Shown piece by piece: positions 45,988 through 55,637 of a stretch of 64,000 bases of DNA. The DNA comes from Streptomyces peucetius (GTDB lineage Bacteria; Actinomycetota; Actinomycetes; Streptomycetales; Streptomycetaceae). The translations under genes and the position numbers were made by a program. Under the pieces are notes generated by a model. That model searched no databases. It was not told the DNA's origin and saw only the letters and a program-made list of their open reading frames with translations. The stretch covers positions 1,922,001 through 1,986,000 of the forward strand of contig NZ_CP107567.1 in assembly GCF_025854275.1 (NCBI RefSeq), written 5' to 3'. The first letter of the stretch is position 1, and each line of letters starts with the position of its first letter.

Positions 45988-46473
45988 TCAGGAAGCCGTG
46001 AGGACCCGGCGCATCGCCAGATGCGGCATGCCCGCGTCCAGGAACTCCGTCCCGTACGCCTCGTAGCCGAGCCGCTCGTAGAAGCCCCGCGCATGGGTCT
46101 GGGCGTGCAGGTCGACCGCCGCGAGACCCCGCCGGCGCGCCGCGTCCTCCAGCGCCCGGACCAGCGCCGCGCCCACGCCGAGGCCGCGCGCCGCCCCTCT
46201 CACCGCCAGCCGGCCGAGCGAGCCGACCGTGAGGTCACCGCCGGTCTTCCCGAGCGCCGACGCCCCGTGCAGCAGCCGGCCGGTGCCGAGCGCGACACCG
46301 TCGGCACCCACCGCGAGAACATGGATCGTGTCGGCGTCCTGAGCGTCGAAGGCGTCGTACTCGATGTCCTCCGGGACCTGCTGTTCGGCGACGAAGACGT
46401 CCTTGCGGACCGCGAAGCACATCTCACGGTCGGCGTCTCCGGCGGCGACCCGCACGCTGTACTCCACCGTCAT
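45988..46473 (-). CDS. GNAT family N-acetyltransferase
   Basis: A 161-aa acyl-CoA-dependent transferase: [22 protein letters not shown] (ElaA-like N-terminus), the acetyl-CoA loop [19 protein letters not shown], and a C-terminal [19 protein letters not shown]. The substrate is unknown. The ATG overlaps the stop of the pseudouridine synthase gene (ATGA), so the two are co-translated. Confidence 0.94.
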   Translation of the reverse strand: MTVEYSVRVAAGDADREMCFAVRKDVFVAEQQVPEDIEYDAFDAQDADTIHVLAVGADGVALGTGRLLHGASALGKTGGDLTVGSLGRLAVRGAARGLGVGAALVRALEDAARRRGLAAVDLHAQTHARGFYERLGYEAYGTEFLDAGMPHLAMRRVLTAS

Positions 46474-47411
46474 GCGCTCTCCGCCGCGATCTTGTCCAGC
46501 GCCTGCTGGAGGTCGTCCGGGTAGCTGCTCTCGAACTCCACCCACCGGCCGTCCGACGGGTGCTCGAAACCGAGACGCACCGCGTGCAGCCACTGCCGGG
46601 TCAGGCCGAGCCGCTTCGCGATCGTCGGGTCCGCGCCGTAGGTGAGGTCCCCCACACAGGGGTGGCGGTGCGCCGACATGTGCACCCGGATCTGGTGGGT
46701 GCGGCCCGTCTCCAGCTTGATGTCGAGCAGCGACGCCGCGCGGAACGCCTCGATCAGGTCGTAGTGCGTCACCGACGGCTTGCCCTCCGCCGTGACCGCC
46801 CACTTGTAGTCGAGGCTGGGGTGCCGGCCGATGGGCGCGTCGATGGTGCCGCTCATCGGGTCGGGGTGGCCCTGCACCAGGGCGTGGTAGCGCTTGTCGA
46901 CGACCCTGTCACGGAACTGCTGCTTGAGCAGGGTGTACGCACGCTCCGACTTCGCGACGACCATCAGACCGGACGTGCCGACGTCGAGGCGGTGCACGAT
47001 GCCCTGGCGCTCGGAGGCACCGGACGTGGAGATGCGGTACCCGGCGGCGGCGAGCCCGCCGATGACGGTGGTGCCGGTCCAGCCCGGGCTCGGATGCGCG
47101 GCCACACCGACCGGCTTGGCGATCACGACGATGTCGTCGTCGTCGTGCACGATCTCCATGCCCTCGACCGGCTCCGCCACGATCTGCACCGGCGCGGGGG
47201 CCTGCGGCATCTCCACCTCGAGCCAGGCACCGCCGTGCACCCGCTCGGACTTGCCGACGACCGAGCCGTCGACCAGCACCTTCCCGGCAGCGGCCAACTC
47301 CGCGGCCTTCGTACGGGAGAACCCGAACATCCGGGAGATGGCGGCGTCCACACGCTCACCCTCCAGGCCGTCGGGTACGGGCAGGGTGCGGATCTCGGGA
47401 ATCGTACTCAC
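46470..47411 (-). CDS. RluA/RluD-family pseudouridine synthase
   Basis: A 313-aa enzyme converting uridine to pseudouridine in rRNA, RluD-like. An N-terminal S4 RNA-binding domain ([20 protein letters not shown]) precedes the catalytic domain: [14 protein letters not shown], the active-site Asp143 in [18 protein letters not shown], and [12 protein letters not shown]. The GTG at 47411 is preceded on the same strand by lspA (stop at 47429), 17 bases away. Confidence 0.95.
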   Translation of the reverse strand: MSTIPEIRTLPVPDGLEGERVDAAISRMFGFSRTKAAELAAAGKVLVDGSVVGKSERVHGGAWLEVEMPQAPAPVQIVAEPVEGMEIVHDDDDIVVIAKPVGVAAHPSPGWTGTTVIGGLAAAGYRISTSGASERQGIVHRLDVGTSGLMVVAKSERAYTLLKQQFRDRVVDKRYHALVQGHPDPMSGTIDAPIGRHPSLDYKWAVTAEGKPSVTHYDLIEAFRAASLLDIKLETGRTHQIRVHMSAHRHPCVGDLTYGADPTIAKRLGLTRQWLHAVRLGFEHPSDGRWVEFESSYPDDLQQALDKIAAESA

Positions 47412-47428
47412 CCGTCGAGTATGCCTTG

Positions 47429-47989
47429 TCAGTCCTTGTGGACTGTCCCGTCGGGGTCCAGCCCCTTGAAGGAGAGCAGCACGATGAGGACGCCGCCGCA
47501 CACGATCGCGGAGTCGGCCAGGTTGAACACGGCGAAGTGCGCGGGCGCGATGAAGTCCACGACCGCGCCCTCGAAGACGCCGGGCGACCGGAAGATCCGG
47601 TCGGTCAGATTGCCGAGCGCCCCGCCCAGCAGCAGACCGAGGGCGATCGCCCAGGGCCCGCTGTAGAGCTTGCGCGCCAGCCGCACGATCACGACGATCA
47701 CGGTCGCCGCGATGAAGGTGAAGATGATGGTGAAGGCCTCACCCATGCCGAACGCGGCGCCCGGGTTCCGTACCGCCTCGAACTTCAGCCAGTCACCGAT
47801 GATCTCGATCGGCTCGTGGTGCTCCAGCTTGGCCACCACGAGCAGCTTGCTGCCGAGGTCGAGCAGATAGGCGACGAGCGCCACCGCGAACAGCACGGCG
47901 ATCTTGCGCTTGCCCTTCGGCGGCTCGGCGGGCGCCGCAGCCTCGTCGTCAACATCTGGCGTACCGATGATGCGCTCCGCCTCTGCCAC
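47429..47989 (-). CDS. lspA: Lipoprotein signal peptidase (signal peptidase II)
   Basis: A 186-aa aspartyl protease of the membrane that cuts diacylglyceryl-prolipoproteins after Lgt has acted (lgt lies at 1.5-2.5 kb). The catalytic dyad is Asp130 (NLTDR) and Asp159 (FNLADS). NPGAAFGM marks the substrate side. Four helices lie at about 30-50, 85-105, 112-128 and 160-174, with a longer than usual hydrophilic N-terminus. GTG start with AGGGA upstream. Confidence 0.97.
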   Translation of the reverse strand: MAEAERIIGTPDVDDEAAAPAEPPKGKRKIAVLFAVALVAYLLDLGSKLLVVAKLEHHEPIEIIGDWLKFEAVRNPGAAFGMGEAFTIIFTFIAATVIVVIVRLARKLYSGPWAIALGLLLGGALGNLTDRIFRSPGVFEGAVVDFIAPAHFAVFNLADSAIVCGGVLIVLLSFKGLDPDGTVHKD

Positions 47990-48048
47990 GTGAGTCCCTC
48001 GACCTAGGTACCTGACTGAGGACGAGGGTACGGCACGCCTGCGCCGGG

Positions 48049-49239
48049 TCAGCCCCTGCGTTCCTGCTTCTGCTTGCACTCGACGCAGAGGGTGGCACGG
48101 GGGAACGCCTGCATCCGGGCCTTTCCGATCGGTTTGCCGCAGCTCTCGCAGAGGCCGTACGTCCCGGCGTCGAGACGCTGCAGCGCCCGCTCGGTCTGCT
48201 CCAGCATTTCGCGACCGTTGGCCGCGAGCGCCATCTCGTGCTCGCGCGTGATGTTCTTGGCGCCGGTGTCGGCCTCGTCGTCCCCGGCGCCGTCGCCGGA
48301 GTCCCGCATCAGCCCTGCGAGGGCCGCCTCTGAGGCGGTGATCTCCGCGTTCAGCCGGGCCGCCTCGCCCTCGAGCCCGGCCCGCGCCTCGTCGACCTCC
48401 TCCTGGGTCCACGGGTCCTCGCCGGGCCGTACCGCCAGCTCACCCGGCGGCGTCGTGGCCACCGAACGGGCCGTCGGCATCGCCACCGCGCTCCCGCCTG
48501 CGCCTGATGCCCTACCCGCGGTCTTCTTCGCTGCCACCGTCCTGGCTCCTGTCTGCTTCGCGGCCGCGGGCGCGGCCTCTTTGTCGGCGGTCATCTTGTC
48601 GACGACCTCCTTGGTGACCGGCCCGGGCGCCACATCGGCATCCGCACCGGCCTTCTTCCCGGCCCTGCGGACCGTGTTCGTCCCACCCGCACCACCGGCC
48701 TGCTCCCCGGCCGTACGGCTCGCCTTCCGCGTCCCGGCGACCTTCCCGGCCGCGGTCTTCTTGGCCGCGGTCTTCTTGGCTGCGGCCTTCTTGACCTGGG
48801 CCTTCTTGGCCGGCGCTTCCTCGGGCGCCGTCTTCATGTCCGGCACCCTCTTGGCTACCGCCTTTTTGACCGGCCCCTCCTCGGACGCCGTCTCTTTGGC
48901 TGCGGTCTTCTTGGCGGCCGCCTGTTTCCCTGCCGCCGTCTTCCCGGGCACCGGCCGCTCGGCGGCGGATTCGCCGCGAGCCTGCTCCTTGGCCGCGGCA
49001 TCCTTCGCCGCCGCCTTCTTGGCGGCCGCCGCCGTCTTCTTGGCAGCGCCTGCGCCTCCCGATGTCTTCTTCGCTGTCCCCGGGCCGCCTGTCGCCGCCG
49101 AGGCGGTGGCCTTACTGGACGTGGACTTCCGGGGCCGAGCCGTCTTCCCCGAGGGCTGGGACGCGGGCACCTTGGATTCCGCCGCCGCGGCGGCGGAACG
49201 CGCGGACGCCGTCTTGTCGGCGGACTTCTTCGCCACCAT
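48049..49239 (-). CDS. TraR/DksA-family zinc-finger protein with Lys/Ala-rich N-terminal arm
   Basis: A 396-aa protein in two parts. Residues 1 to about 270 form a low-complexity arm full of [13 protein letters not shown] repeats, resembling the tails of histone H1-like nucleoid proteins. The last ~120 residues are a DksA/TraR domain: a long helix pair ([20 protein letters not shown]) and the C4 zinc finger Cys364-Cys367...Cys385-Cys388 ([12 protein letters not shown] and CVECKQ). DksA binds RNA polymerase; the arm probably binds DNA. The ATG at 49239 has AAGGGG upstream. It is divergent from the ileS T-box. Confidence 0.92.
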   Translation of the reverse strand: MVAKKSADKTASARSAAAAAESKVPASQPSGKTARPRKSTSSKATASAATGGPGTAKKTSGGAGAAKKTAAAAKKAAAKDAAAKEQARGESAAERPVPGKTAAGKQAAAKKTAAKETASEEGPVKKAVAKRVPDMKTAPEEAPAKKAQVKKAAAKKTAAKKTAAGKVAGTRKASRTAGEQAGGAGGTNTVRRAGKKAGADADVAPGPVTKEVVDKMTADKEAAPAAAKQTGARTVAAKKTAGRASGAGGSAVAMPTARSVATTPPGELAVRPGEDPWTQEEVDEARAGLEGEAARLNAEITASEAALAGLMRDSGDGAGDDEADTGAKNITREHEMALAANGREMLEQTERALQRLDAGTYGLCESCGKPIGKARMQAFPRATLCVECKQKQERRG

Positions 49240-49519
49240 GGCCGCGGCCCCTTCACATATTGTGATCTTGCTCGCGAATCGTGCTGGGACGATAAATCGA
49301 CACCAGCCCCGCGGCAACGGGGCACGCCGCCGATTCCGCCCGTCCCGGGCCGCGAGAAGCCAAGCCTGCATCCGTTGTGCCCAGCTCCCCGCCCGGTAAT
49401 CCGTCCGGCGCGGCGTGCCGTGCCCCGCCGGGAGCCCTGTGGCCATTCGGGTCAACCGCGCCGCCGCGGAAAAGCGGTCGGCCGGGCCCCGCACGGGCCC
49501 GTACACTGGGCGCAGCGAA

Positions 49520-49793
49520 AGGCGTGGATGGGGACGAGTAGCGTCGTACGCAGCCATGAGCGACCCGGGGACGGTGAGAGCCCGGGGGCCAGCGCGGCGT
49601 GAAGCATCACCCCGGAGCCGCCGGAAGAAAGTCGCGGGGGTCCCCCGCGGCCGGTAGAACCGGCTTCGCGACCCCAATGAGGGGGCGGTGACCTGTGCAC
49701 CGCCAAGGAGGGTGGTACCGCGGGAGCCGGCCGCACAGCACCGGCGCTCGTCCCTCCGACGGAAGAGAAGTTGTCCGCCGGAGGAGTTCGTAC
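49520..49793 (+). promoter_or_regulatory. Translational T-box riboswitch (tRNA-Ile) controlling ileS
   Basis: The conserved T-box AGGGTGGTACCGCG is at 49709-49722. Upstream, a short stem I has an ATC isoleucine specifier at 49606-49608 within GAAGCATCACC. Downstream, CCTCCGACGG (about 49753-49762) can pair with CCGCCGGAGG (49775-49784), which holds the ileS Shine-Dalgarno, giving control of translation rather than termination. This is the actinobacterial ultrashort-stem class. Uncharged tRNA-Ile would free the ribosome site. The upstream gap from 49240 carries promoters. Confidence 0.9.
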
Positions 49794-52700
49794 ATGACAC
49801 CCCCCCAGTACCGTCAGGTGCCGGCCCAGGTCGACCTGCCCGCGCTCGAGCACGCCGTGCTCGACTTCTGGCGCGAGAGCAAGATCTTCAGCAAGAGCCT
49901 CGAGCAGTCCGAGGGCCGCCCCGAGTGGGTGTTCTACGAGGGCCCGCCCACGGCGAACGGCATGCCCGGTGCGCACCACATCGAGGCCCGCGTCTTCAAG
50001 GACGTCTTCCCCCGCTTCCGCACCATGCGCGGCTACCACGTGGGTCGCAAGGCCGGCTGGGACTGCCACGGCCTGCCGGTCGAGCTCGCCGTCGAGAAGG
50101 AGCTCGGCTTCTCCGGCAAGAAGGACATCGAGGCGTACGGCATCGCCGAGTTCAACGCCAAGTGCCGTGAGTCGGTGACCCGGCACACGGACGCGTTCGC
50201 CGAGCTGACGACCCGCATGGGCTACTGGGTCGACCTCGACGACGCCTACCGCACCATGGACCCGGACTACGTCCAGTCGGTGTGGTGGTCGCTGAAGGAG
50301 ATCTTCAACAAGGGGCTGCTGGTCCAGGACCACCGCGTCGCCCCCTGGTGTCCGCGCTGCGGCACCGGCCTGTCGGACCACGAGCTGGCACAGGGCTACG
50401 AGACGGTCGTCGACCCGTCCGTCTTCGTACGCTTCCCGCTGACCGGCGGCCCTCTCGCCGGCGAGGCGGCGCTGCTGGTGTGGACGACGACCCCGTGGAC
50501 CCTCGTCTCCAACACGGCGGTCGCCGCGCACCCCGACGTCACCTACGTCGTCGCGACGAACGGCGAGGAGAAGCTGGTCGTCGCCGAGCCGCTGCTGGAG
50601 AAGGCGCTCGGCCAGGGCTGGGAGGCCACCGGGCAGACGTTCACCGGCGCGGAGATGGAGCGCTGGACGTACCAGCGCCCGTTCGAGCTGGTGGAGTTCC
50701 CGGCCGAGGCGCACTACGTGGTCAACGCCGACTACGTGACCACCGAGGACGGTACGGGTCTGGTCCACCAGTCCCCCGCGTTCGGTGAGGACGACCTCAA
50801 GGTCTGCCGCTCCTACGGCTTGCCGGTCGTGAACCCGGTCCGCCCGGACGGCACCTTCGAGGAGGACGTGCCGCTGGTCGGCGGCGTCTTCTTCAAGAAG
50901 GCCGACGAGGCGCTGACGGCCGACCTCCAGACCCGCGGTCTGCTCTTCCGGCACATCCCGTACGAGCACAGCTACCCGCACTGCTGGCGCTGCCACACCG
51001 CGCTGCTCTACTACGCGCAGCCGTCGTGGTACATCCGCACCACCGCCGTCAAGGACCGGCTGCTCGCGGAGAACGAGGCGACCAACTGGTTCCCCGACTC
51101 GGTCAAGCAGGGACGGTACGGCGACTGGCTGAACAACAACATCGACTGGGCCCTGTCCCGCAACCGCTACTGGGGCACGCCGCTGCCGATCTGGCGCTGC
51201 GAGGACGACCATCTCACCTGTGTCGGATCGCTCGCCGAGCTGTCGGAGCTCACGGGGACGGACCAGTCGGGCCTCGACCCGCACCGTCCGTTCATCGACG
51301 AGGTCACCTTCGCCTGCCCCCAGTGCTCCGGTGCCGCGACGCGCGTGCCGGAGGTCATCGACGCCTGGTACGACTCGGGTTCGATGCCGTTCGCACAGTG
51401 GGGCTACCCGTACAAGAACAAGGAGATCTTCGAGAAGCGCTACCCGGCGCAGTTCATCTCGGAGGCGATCGACCAGACCCGCGGCTGGTTCTACACGCTG
51501 ATGGCCGTCGGCACGCTGGTCTTCGACAAGTCGTCGTACGAGAACGTCGTCTGCCTCGGCCACATCCTCGCCGAGGACGGCCGCAAGATGTCCAAGCACC
51601 TGGGCAACATCCTGCAGCCGATCCCGCTGATGGATCAGCACGGCGCGGACGCGGTCCGCTGGTTCATGGCGGCCGGCGGCTCTCCGTGGGCGGCGCGGCG
51701 CGTGGGGCACGGCACGATCCAGGAGGTCGTGCGCAAGACGCTCCTCACGTACTGGAACACGGTGGCCTTCCAGGCCCTGTACGCCCGTACGTCGGGCTGG
51801 TCCCCCTCCGCCGCCGACCCGGCGCCGGCCGAGCGCACCGTCCTGGACCGCTGGCTGCTCTCCGAGCTGCACGCGCTGGTGGACCAGGTCACGCAGGCCA
51901 TGGAGGCGTACGACACCCAGCGCGCGGGCAAGCTCCTCTCCGCCTTCGTCGACGACCTGTCGAACTGGTACGTGCGCCGCTCGCGCCGCCGGTTCTGGCA
52001 GGGTGACGCCGCGGCGCTGCGCACCCTGCACGACGTGGTGGAGACGGTCACGCGGCTGATGGCTCCGATGACGCCGTTCATCACCGAGCGGGTCTGGCAG
52101 GACATGGTCGTGCCCGTGACTCCGGACGCGCCGGAGTCGGTGCACCTGTCGTCGTGGCCGGTCGCCGACCTGGACGCGATCGACCCGACGCTGTCGTCCC
52201 AGATGACGCTGGTGCGCCGCCTGGTCGAGCTGGGCCGCGCCACACGTGCCGAGTCCGGTGTGAAGACCCGGCAGCCGCTCTCCCGGGCGCTGGTCGCGGC
52301 GAACGGCTTCTCCTCGCTCTCCGAGGAACTCCGGGCGCAGATCACCGAGGAGCTGAACGTCTCCTCGCTGGCGTCCCTGTCGGAGGTCGGCGGCTCGCTG
52401 GTCGACACCACGGCCAAGGCCAACTTCCGGGCGCTCGGCAAGCGCTTCGGCAAGGGCGTCCAGGACGTCGCCAAGGCGGTCGCCGCCGCGGACGCAGCCG
52501 CGCTGTCCCTGGCACTGCGCTCCGGCGAGGCGTCGGTGGAGGTCAACGGCGAGACCGTGACGCTCTCCCCGGAGGAGGTCATCATCACGGAGACCCCGCG
52601 GGAGGGCTGGTCGGTCGCCTCCGACTCGGGCGCGACGGTCGCCCTCGACCTGGAGATCACGCCGGAACTGCGGCGGGCGGGTCTGGCGCGTGACGCGATC

Positions 52701-52931
52701 CGCCTGATCCAGGAGGCGCGCAAGAACAGCGGCCTGGACGTCGCGGACCGTATCGCGCTCCGCTGGTCCTCGACGGACCCGGAGGTGTCGTCGGCCCTCG
52801 CGGACCACGCCTCCCTGATCGCGGACGAGGTCCTGGCGGCGGACTTCGCGGACGGGGACGCGGACGCGTCGTACGGCGAGCCGTTCACGGACGAGGGGCT
52901 GTCGCTGACGTTCCGCCTGCGCAAGGCGTAG
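49794..52931 (+). CDS. ileS: Isoleucyl-tRNA synthetase
   Basis: A 1045-aa class I synthetase. The HIGH site is the actinobacterial variant PPTANGMPGAHH (residues 51-62), followed by RKAGWDCHGLPVE. The editing CP1 domain includes LLVWTTTPWTLVSN and GTGLVHQSPAFGEDD. RYWGTPLPIW and the KMSKH signature (Lys598-His602) complete the active site; a long C-terminal anticodon-binding region follows. Expression is under the T-box just upstream. The ATG at 49794 follows GGAGGAG. A hairpin terminator lies at 52955-52980. Confidence 0.98.
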   Translation: MTPPQYRQVPAQVDLPALEHAVLDFWRESKIFSKSLEQSEGRPEWVFYEGPPTANGMPGAHHIEARVFKDVFPRFRTMRGYHVGRKAGWDCHGLPVELAVEKELGFSGKKDIEAYGIAEFNAKCRESVTRHTDAFAELTTRMGYWVDLDDAYRTMDPDYVQSVWWSLKEIFNKGLLVQDHRVAPWCPRCGTGLSDHELAQGYETVVDPSVFVRFPLTGGPLAGEAALLVWTTTPWTLVSNTAVAAHPDVTYVVATNGEEKLVVAEPLLEKALGQGWEATGQTFTGAEMERWTYQRPFELVEFPAEAHYVVNADYVTTEDGTGLVHQSPAFGEDDLKVCRSYGLPVVNPVRPDGTFEEDVPLVGGVFFKKADEALTADLQTRGLLFRHIPYEHSYPHCWRCHTALLYYAQPSWYIRTTAVKDRLLAENEATNWFPDSVKQGRYGDWLNNNIDWALSRNRYWGTPLPIWRCEDDHLTCVGSLAELSELTGTDQSGLDPHRPFIDEVTFACPQCSGAATRVPEVIDAWYDSGSMPFAQWGYPYKNKEIFEKRYPAQFISEAIDQTRGWFYTLMAVGTLVFDKSSYENVVCLGHILAEDGRKMSKHLGNILQPIPLMDQHGADAVRWFMAAGGSPWAARRVGHGTIQEVVRKTLLTYWNTVAFQALYARTSGWSPSAADPAPAERTVLDRWLLSELHALVDQVTQAMEAYDTQRAGKLLSAFVDDLSNWYVRRSRRRFWQGDAAALRTLHDVVETVTRLMAPMTPFITERVWQDMVVPVTPDAPESVHLSSWPVADLDAIDPTLSSQMTLVRRLVELGRATRAESGVKTRQPLSRALVAANGFSSLSEELRAQITEELNVSSLASLSEVGGSLVDTTAKANFRALGKRFGKGVQDVAKAVAAADAAALSLALRSGEASVEVNGETVTLSPEEVIITETPREGWSVASDSGATVALDLEITPELRRAGLARDAIRLIQEARKNSGLDVADRIALRWSSTDPEVSSALADHASLIADEVLAADFADGDADASYGEPFTDEGLSLTFRLRKA

Positions 52932-52954
52932 CGACACGCGCCACGCGCGCCACG

Positions 52955-52980
52955 GGCCCGGCCACGCTGTTGGCCGGGCC
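52955..52980 (+). terminator. Terminator after ileS
   Basis: Perfect 10-bp stem (52955-52964 with 52971-52980, loop CGCTGT), 23 bases past the ileS stop. Confidence 0.7.
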
Positions 52981-53033
52981 GGTCGGCTTTCCCCCACACG
53001 CCTCTCCCCCTCACCGGAGTCTCCACCCCCGCG

Positions 53034-53126
53034 CCTCAAACGCCGGCGAGGCTGGTTTCGCGCAGCGAAATCCAGCCCGGCCGGGGGCGCCTCCCACGGC
53101 CGCCAGGCCGTAGGGGGAGATCGAGG
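53034..53126. repeat. Nested palindromic intergenic element, copy C (short)
   Basis: CCTCAAA at 53034 pairs loosely with ATCGAGG near 53126. Inside are GGTTTCGCGCAGCGAAAT-type hairpin 53054-53071, CAGCCCGGCCGGGGGC, and the 21-base core 53099-53119 identical to copies A and B. The rest of the gap (53127-53260) is GC-rich with a GGGTCCGGGCGGAGCC motif shared with copies A and B. No gene seen in 52932-53348. Confidence 0.65.
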
Positions 53127-53260
53127 ACACCGCGCGACGCGCGGGACGGGGCCCGGGTGGAGCCCCGAACTCTGCCCGGAGGGCGGTGAACGGGTCCGGG
53201 CGGAGCCTGCCGAGAGAGGCGGGGCAAGCCCCCCACAGGCGGCCCCGCACCCGCGCACGC

Positions 53261-53305
53261 AAAAAGGCCGGGCCCGGAGCGTGTGAACACGCCCCGGGCC
53301 CGGCC
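53261..53305 (-). terminator. Rho-independent terminator of divIVA
   Basis: Arms 53266-53284 and 53287-53305 pair over 19 positions with a single A-C mismatch. On the minus strand the hairpin is followed by TTTTT (53265-53261). It lies 43 bases past the divIVA stop and is one of the few here with a real U tract. Confidence 0.88.
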
Positions 53306-53348
53306 CCGCTGTCTGCCGACGGCTACGCGCGCTGCGCGCGCAACCCCG

Positions 53349-54491
53349 TCAGTTGTCGTCCTCGTCGATCAGGAAGCCCCGCATCGGCGACGGCGCCTGC
53401 TGCATCGGCTGCGGCGCCTGCGGCCGCACCGGTGCCATCGGCTGGGTCATCGCCGGCGTCATCTGCTGCTGCCCGCCGTAGGACGGGCCGGACTGCGAGG
53501 GGCCGCCGTGGCCGCCCATCGTCTGACCGCCGCCGTAGGACGGGGCGCTCGCGCCGGCCGGTGCCATGGAAGGCGCCGGGGACGGCGGCAGCGACGCGGC
53601 TGCGGGCTGGCGCGGCGGGGCCAGGGAGTCGTCCGCCTGGGTCTCCAGCTGACGCAGCTGGCTCTCCAGGTAGGACTTCAGCCGGGTCCGGTACTCGCGC
53701 TCGAAGCCCCGCAGGTCCTCGACCTTGCGCTCCAGCGTGGCGCGCGCGGACTCGAGGGAGCCCATCGCGACGCGGTGCTTCTCCTGGGCGTCCCGCTCGA
53801 GCGCGTCGGCCTTGGCGCGGGCGTCCCGCTCCAGGCCCTCGGCGCGCGAACGCGCCTCGCCGACGATCTTGTTGGCCTCGGAACGGGCCTCCGCGATCGC
53901 CTGGTCCGCGGTCTGCTGGGCAAGCGACAGGACGCGCGCGGCGCTGTCACCGCCGGGTCCCTGACCCATCGGGCCAGGACCCTGCGGGCCGCCGTGACCG
54001 CCCATGGGGCCGCCCATCGGGCCACCCATGGGTCCGCCCTGCATCGGGCCGTGGCCCATCGGGCCGCCGGGGCCCTGCTGGCCGCCATGACCCTGCTGGC
54101 CACCGTGACCCTGCTGGCCACCGTGGCTGGGACCGGCCGGCAGCTGAGGAGCACCACCGGGCAGCTGGGGGGGACCCATCTGCGGGGGCTGCTGCTGGAC
54201 CGGGGGTCCGGATATGGCGGCGGGCACCGGGGCGCCGGGTCCTCCCGGACCGCGGCCGTCCTGTGGCTCCGGAGGTTTACGCATGCCCTGCTGCTGCTGT
54301 TGCTGATTCTGTGCGGCCGCACGGGTCGCCGCGGCCAGCTTCGCGCGCAGGTCCTCGTTCTCACGGAGCAGACGGGTCAGCTCGGACTCGACCTCGTCGA
54401 GGAAGGCATCGACCTCGTCCTCGTCATAGCCTTCTCGGAGGCGGACGGTCGTGAACTGCTTGTTCCGCACGTCCTCGGGAGTCAGCGGCAT
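53349..54491 (-). CDS. divIVA: DivIVA, polar growth scaffold protein
   Basis: A 380-aa coiled-coil protein that marks hyphal tips and directs apical wall growth in Streptomyces. The N-terminal lipid-binding DivIVA domain ([35 protein letters not shown]) is followed by a long Gln/Gly/Met/Pro-rich linker (about 62-190) containing [11 protein letters not shown] and [10 protein letters not shown] tandem repeats. The main coiled coil (about 190-285) precedes a Pro/Gln-rich tail ending GFLIDEDDN. An AGAGGTGAAG sequence serves as ribosome site. It closes the ftsZ-side cluster. Confidence 0.96.
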   Translation of the reverse strand: MPLTPEDVRNKQFTTVRLREGYDEDEVDAFLDEVESELTRLLRENEDLRAKLAAATRAAAQNQQQQQQGMRKPPEPQDGRGPGGPGAPVPAAISGPPVQQQPPQMGPPQLPGGAPQLPAGPSHGGQQGHGGQQGHGGQQGPGGPMGHGPMQGGPMGGPMGGPMGGHGGPQGPGPMGQGPGGDSAARVLSLAQQTADQAIAEARSEANKIVGEARSRAEGLERDARAKADALERDAQEKHRVAMGSLESARATLERKVEDLRGFEREYRTRLKSYLESQLRQLETQADDSLAPPRQPAAASLPPSPAPSMAPAGASAPSYGGGQTMGGHGGPSQSGPSYGGQQQMTPAMTQPMAPVRPQAPQPMQQAPSPMRGFLIDEDDN

Positions 54492-54540
54492 CTCTTCTTC
54501 ACCTCTACGTAGTCGTCGGCAGTCGGCAGGACCGTATCGC

Positions 54541-54837
54541 TCACATCGAGTTCCCCACTCCACGAACGATGGAGATCAGGATGTAGACGATGATCATCAG
54601 AACGAAGAAGGACAGGTCGAGTGCCACGCCCCCGAGACGCAACGGCGGGATGAATCGCCGCAGAAGCTTGAGCGGTGGATCGGTGACAGTGTAGGTGGCC
54701 TCCAGAACGACCACCATCGCCTTACCGGGTTGCCATGAACGCGCGAACTGGAAGACGTAGTCCATGACGAGCCGGAAGATCAGGACGACAAGGAAGCACA
54801 TCAGCGCGATGTAAACCACCTGTAGTGCGACGCTCAT
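54541..54837 (-). CDS. YggT family membrane protein
   Basis: A 98-aa protein with two helices at about 5-25 and 73-95. The conserved amphipathic segment [20 protein letters not shown] lies between them. YggT proteins recur beside sepF and divIVA in Gram-positives and are thought to aid membrane or divisome functions, without a defined biochemical role. The ATG is at 54837, 70 bases after the sepF stop. Confidence 0.93.
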   Translation of the reverse strand: MSVALQVVYIALMCFLVVLIFRLVMDYVFQFARSWQPGKAMVVVLEATYTVTDPPLKLLRRFIPPLRLGGVALDLSFFVLMIIVYILISIVRGVGNSM

Positions 54838-54907
54838 CCCGCGCTTCCCTCTCCCCTGGATCCCATCTCAGCCGGCCCTGCGGCCGGGTCGTTCCCCGGT
54901 GTCTTTC

Positions 54908-55513
54908 TCAGCTCTGGTTGAAGAACCCGCCCTCTGCGATGCGGGCCTTGTCTTCCGCCGTGACATCGACGTTAGCAGGCGACAACAGGAACACCTTCTG
55001 TGTCACTCGCTCAATGCTGCCATGCAGACCGAAGACGAGTCCCGCGGCAAAGTCGACAAGTCGCTTCGCATCCGTGTCGTCCATCTCCGTCAGATTCATG
55101 ATCACGGGGGTGCCTTCGCGGAAGTGTTCCCCGATGGTACGGGCCTCGTTGTAGGTCCGCGGATGCAGTGTGGTGATGCGGTAGGGCTCCCGCTCGGACA
55201 CGACCTTGGGCATGATCACCGGTGCGTTCTTCTCCATGCTCGGGCGTTCAGGTGTGATGGATGCCACGGGGGCGATTCGCGCCGGACGTCCACTGTCGAT
55301 CGGGAGGGGGGCGGGCTCGCGCTGCGCGGGCGGCGCCGCCACCCGCACCGGCTCCTCACGCTCCACCTGGCGAGGAGGCTGATGCCGCCGGTGCTCCCGC
55401 TCGGGCTCCGGCTCGGGTTCGAAGTCGTCATCGGGGTCGAAGCCCCGGCCGTCGTACCCATCGTCCTCCACGAGGCCGAGGTAGACCGCCATCTTGCGCA
55501 TCGCGCCGGCCAT
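54908..55513 (-). CDS. sepF: Cell division protein SepF
   Basis: A 201-aa FtsZ-binding membrane anchor. The N-terminal amphipathic helix [16 protein letters not shown] is the membrane tether. An acidic Pro/Glu/Arg-rich linker (about 20-95) leads to the SepF core: [62 protein letters not shown]. The ATG at 55513 is preceded by GAGGA. The FtsZ gene lies 1.6 kb upstream on the same strand. Confidence 0.96.
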   Translation of the reverse strand: MAGAMRKMAVYLGLVEDDGYDGRGFDPDDDFEPEPEPEREHRRHQPPRQVEREEPVRVAAPPAQREPAPLPIDSGRPARIAPVASITPERPSMEKNAPVIMPKVVSEREPYRITTLHPRTYNEARTIGEHFREGTPVIMNLTEMDDTDAKRLVDFAAGLVFGLHGSIERVTQKVFLLSPANVDVTAEDKARIAEGGFFNQS

Positions 55514-55637
55514 TCTCTGAGTCCTCCGCTCTGTGGTGGATCGGCATTCGTCACCAAGTGCCCGCGATCCACTCGGTCTGCCCGCAATGAGCGGGAATGA
55601 CCATATTTTCTGCTGTGGTCCGACTTGCTTCGCGACG

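Noticed and set aside
49452..53258. Very long open frame on the minus strand opposite ileS
   Set aside because: Antisense to a fully supported synthetase gene and to the T-box; no recognisable domain.
54000..54260. Short tandem repeats as a separate repeat element
   Set aside because: They are in-frame Gly/Gln/Met/Pro repeats of the DivIVA linker, part of the coding sequence.
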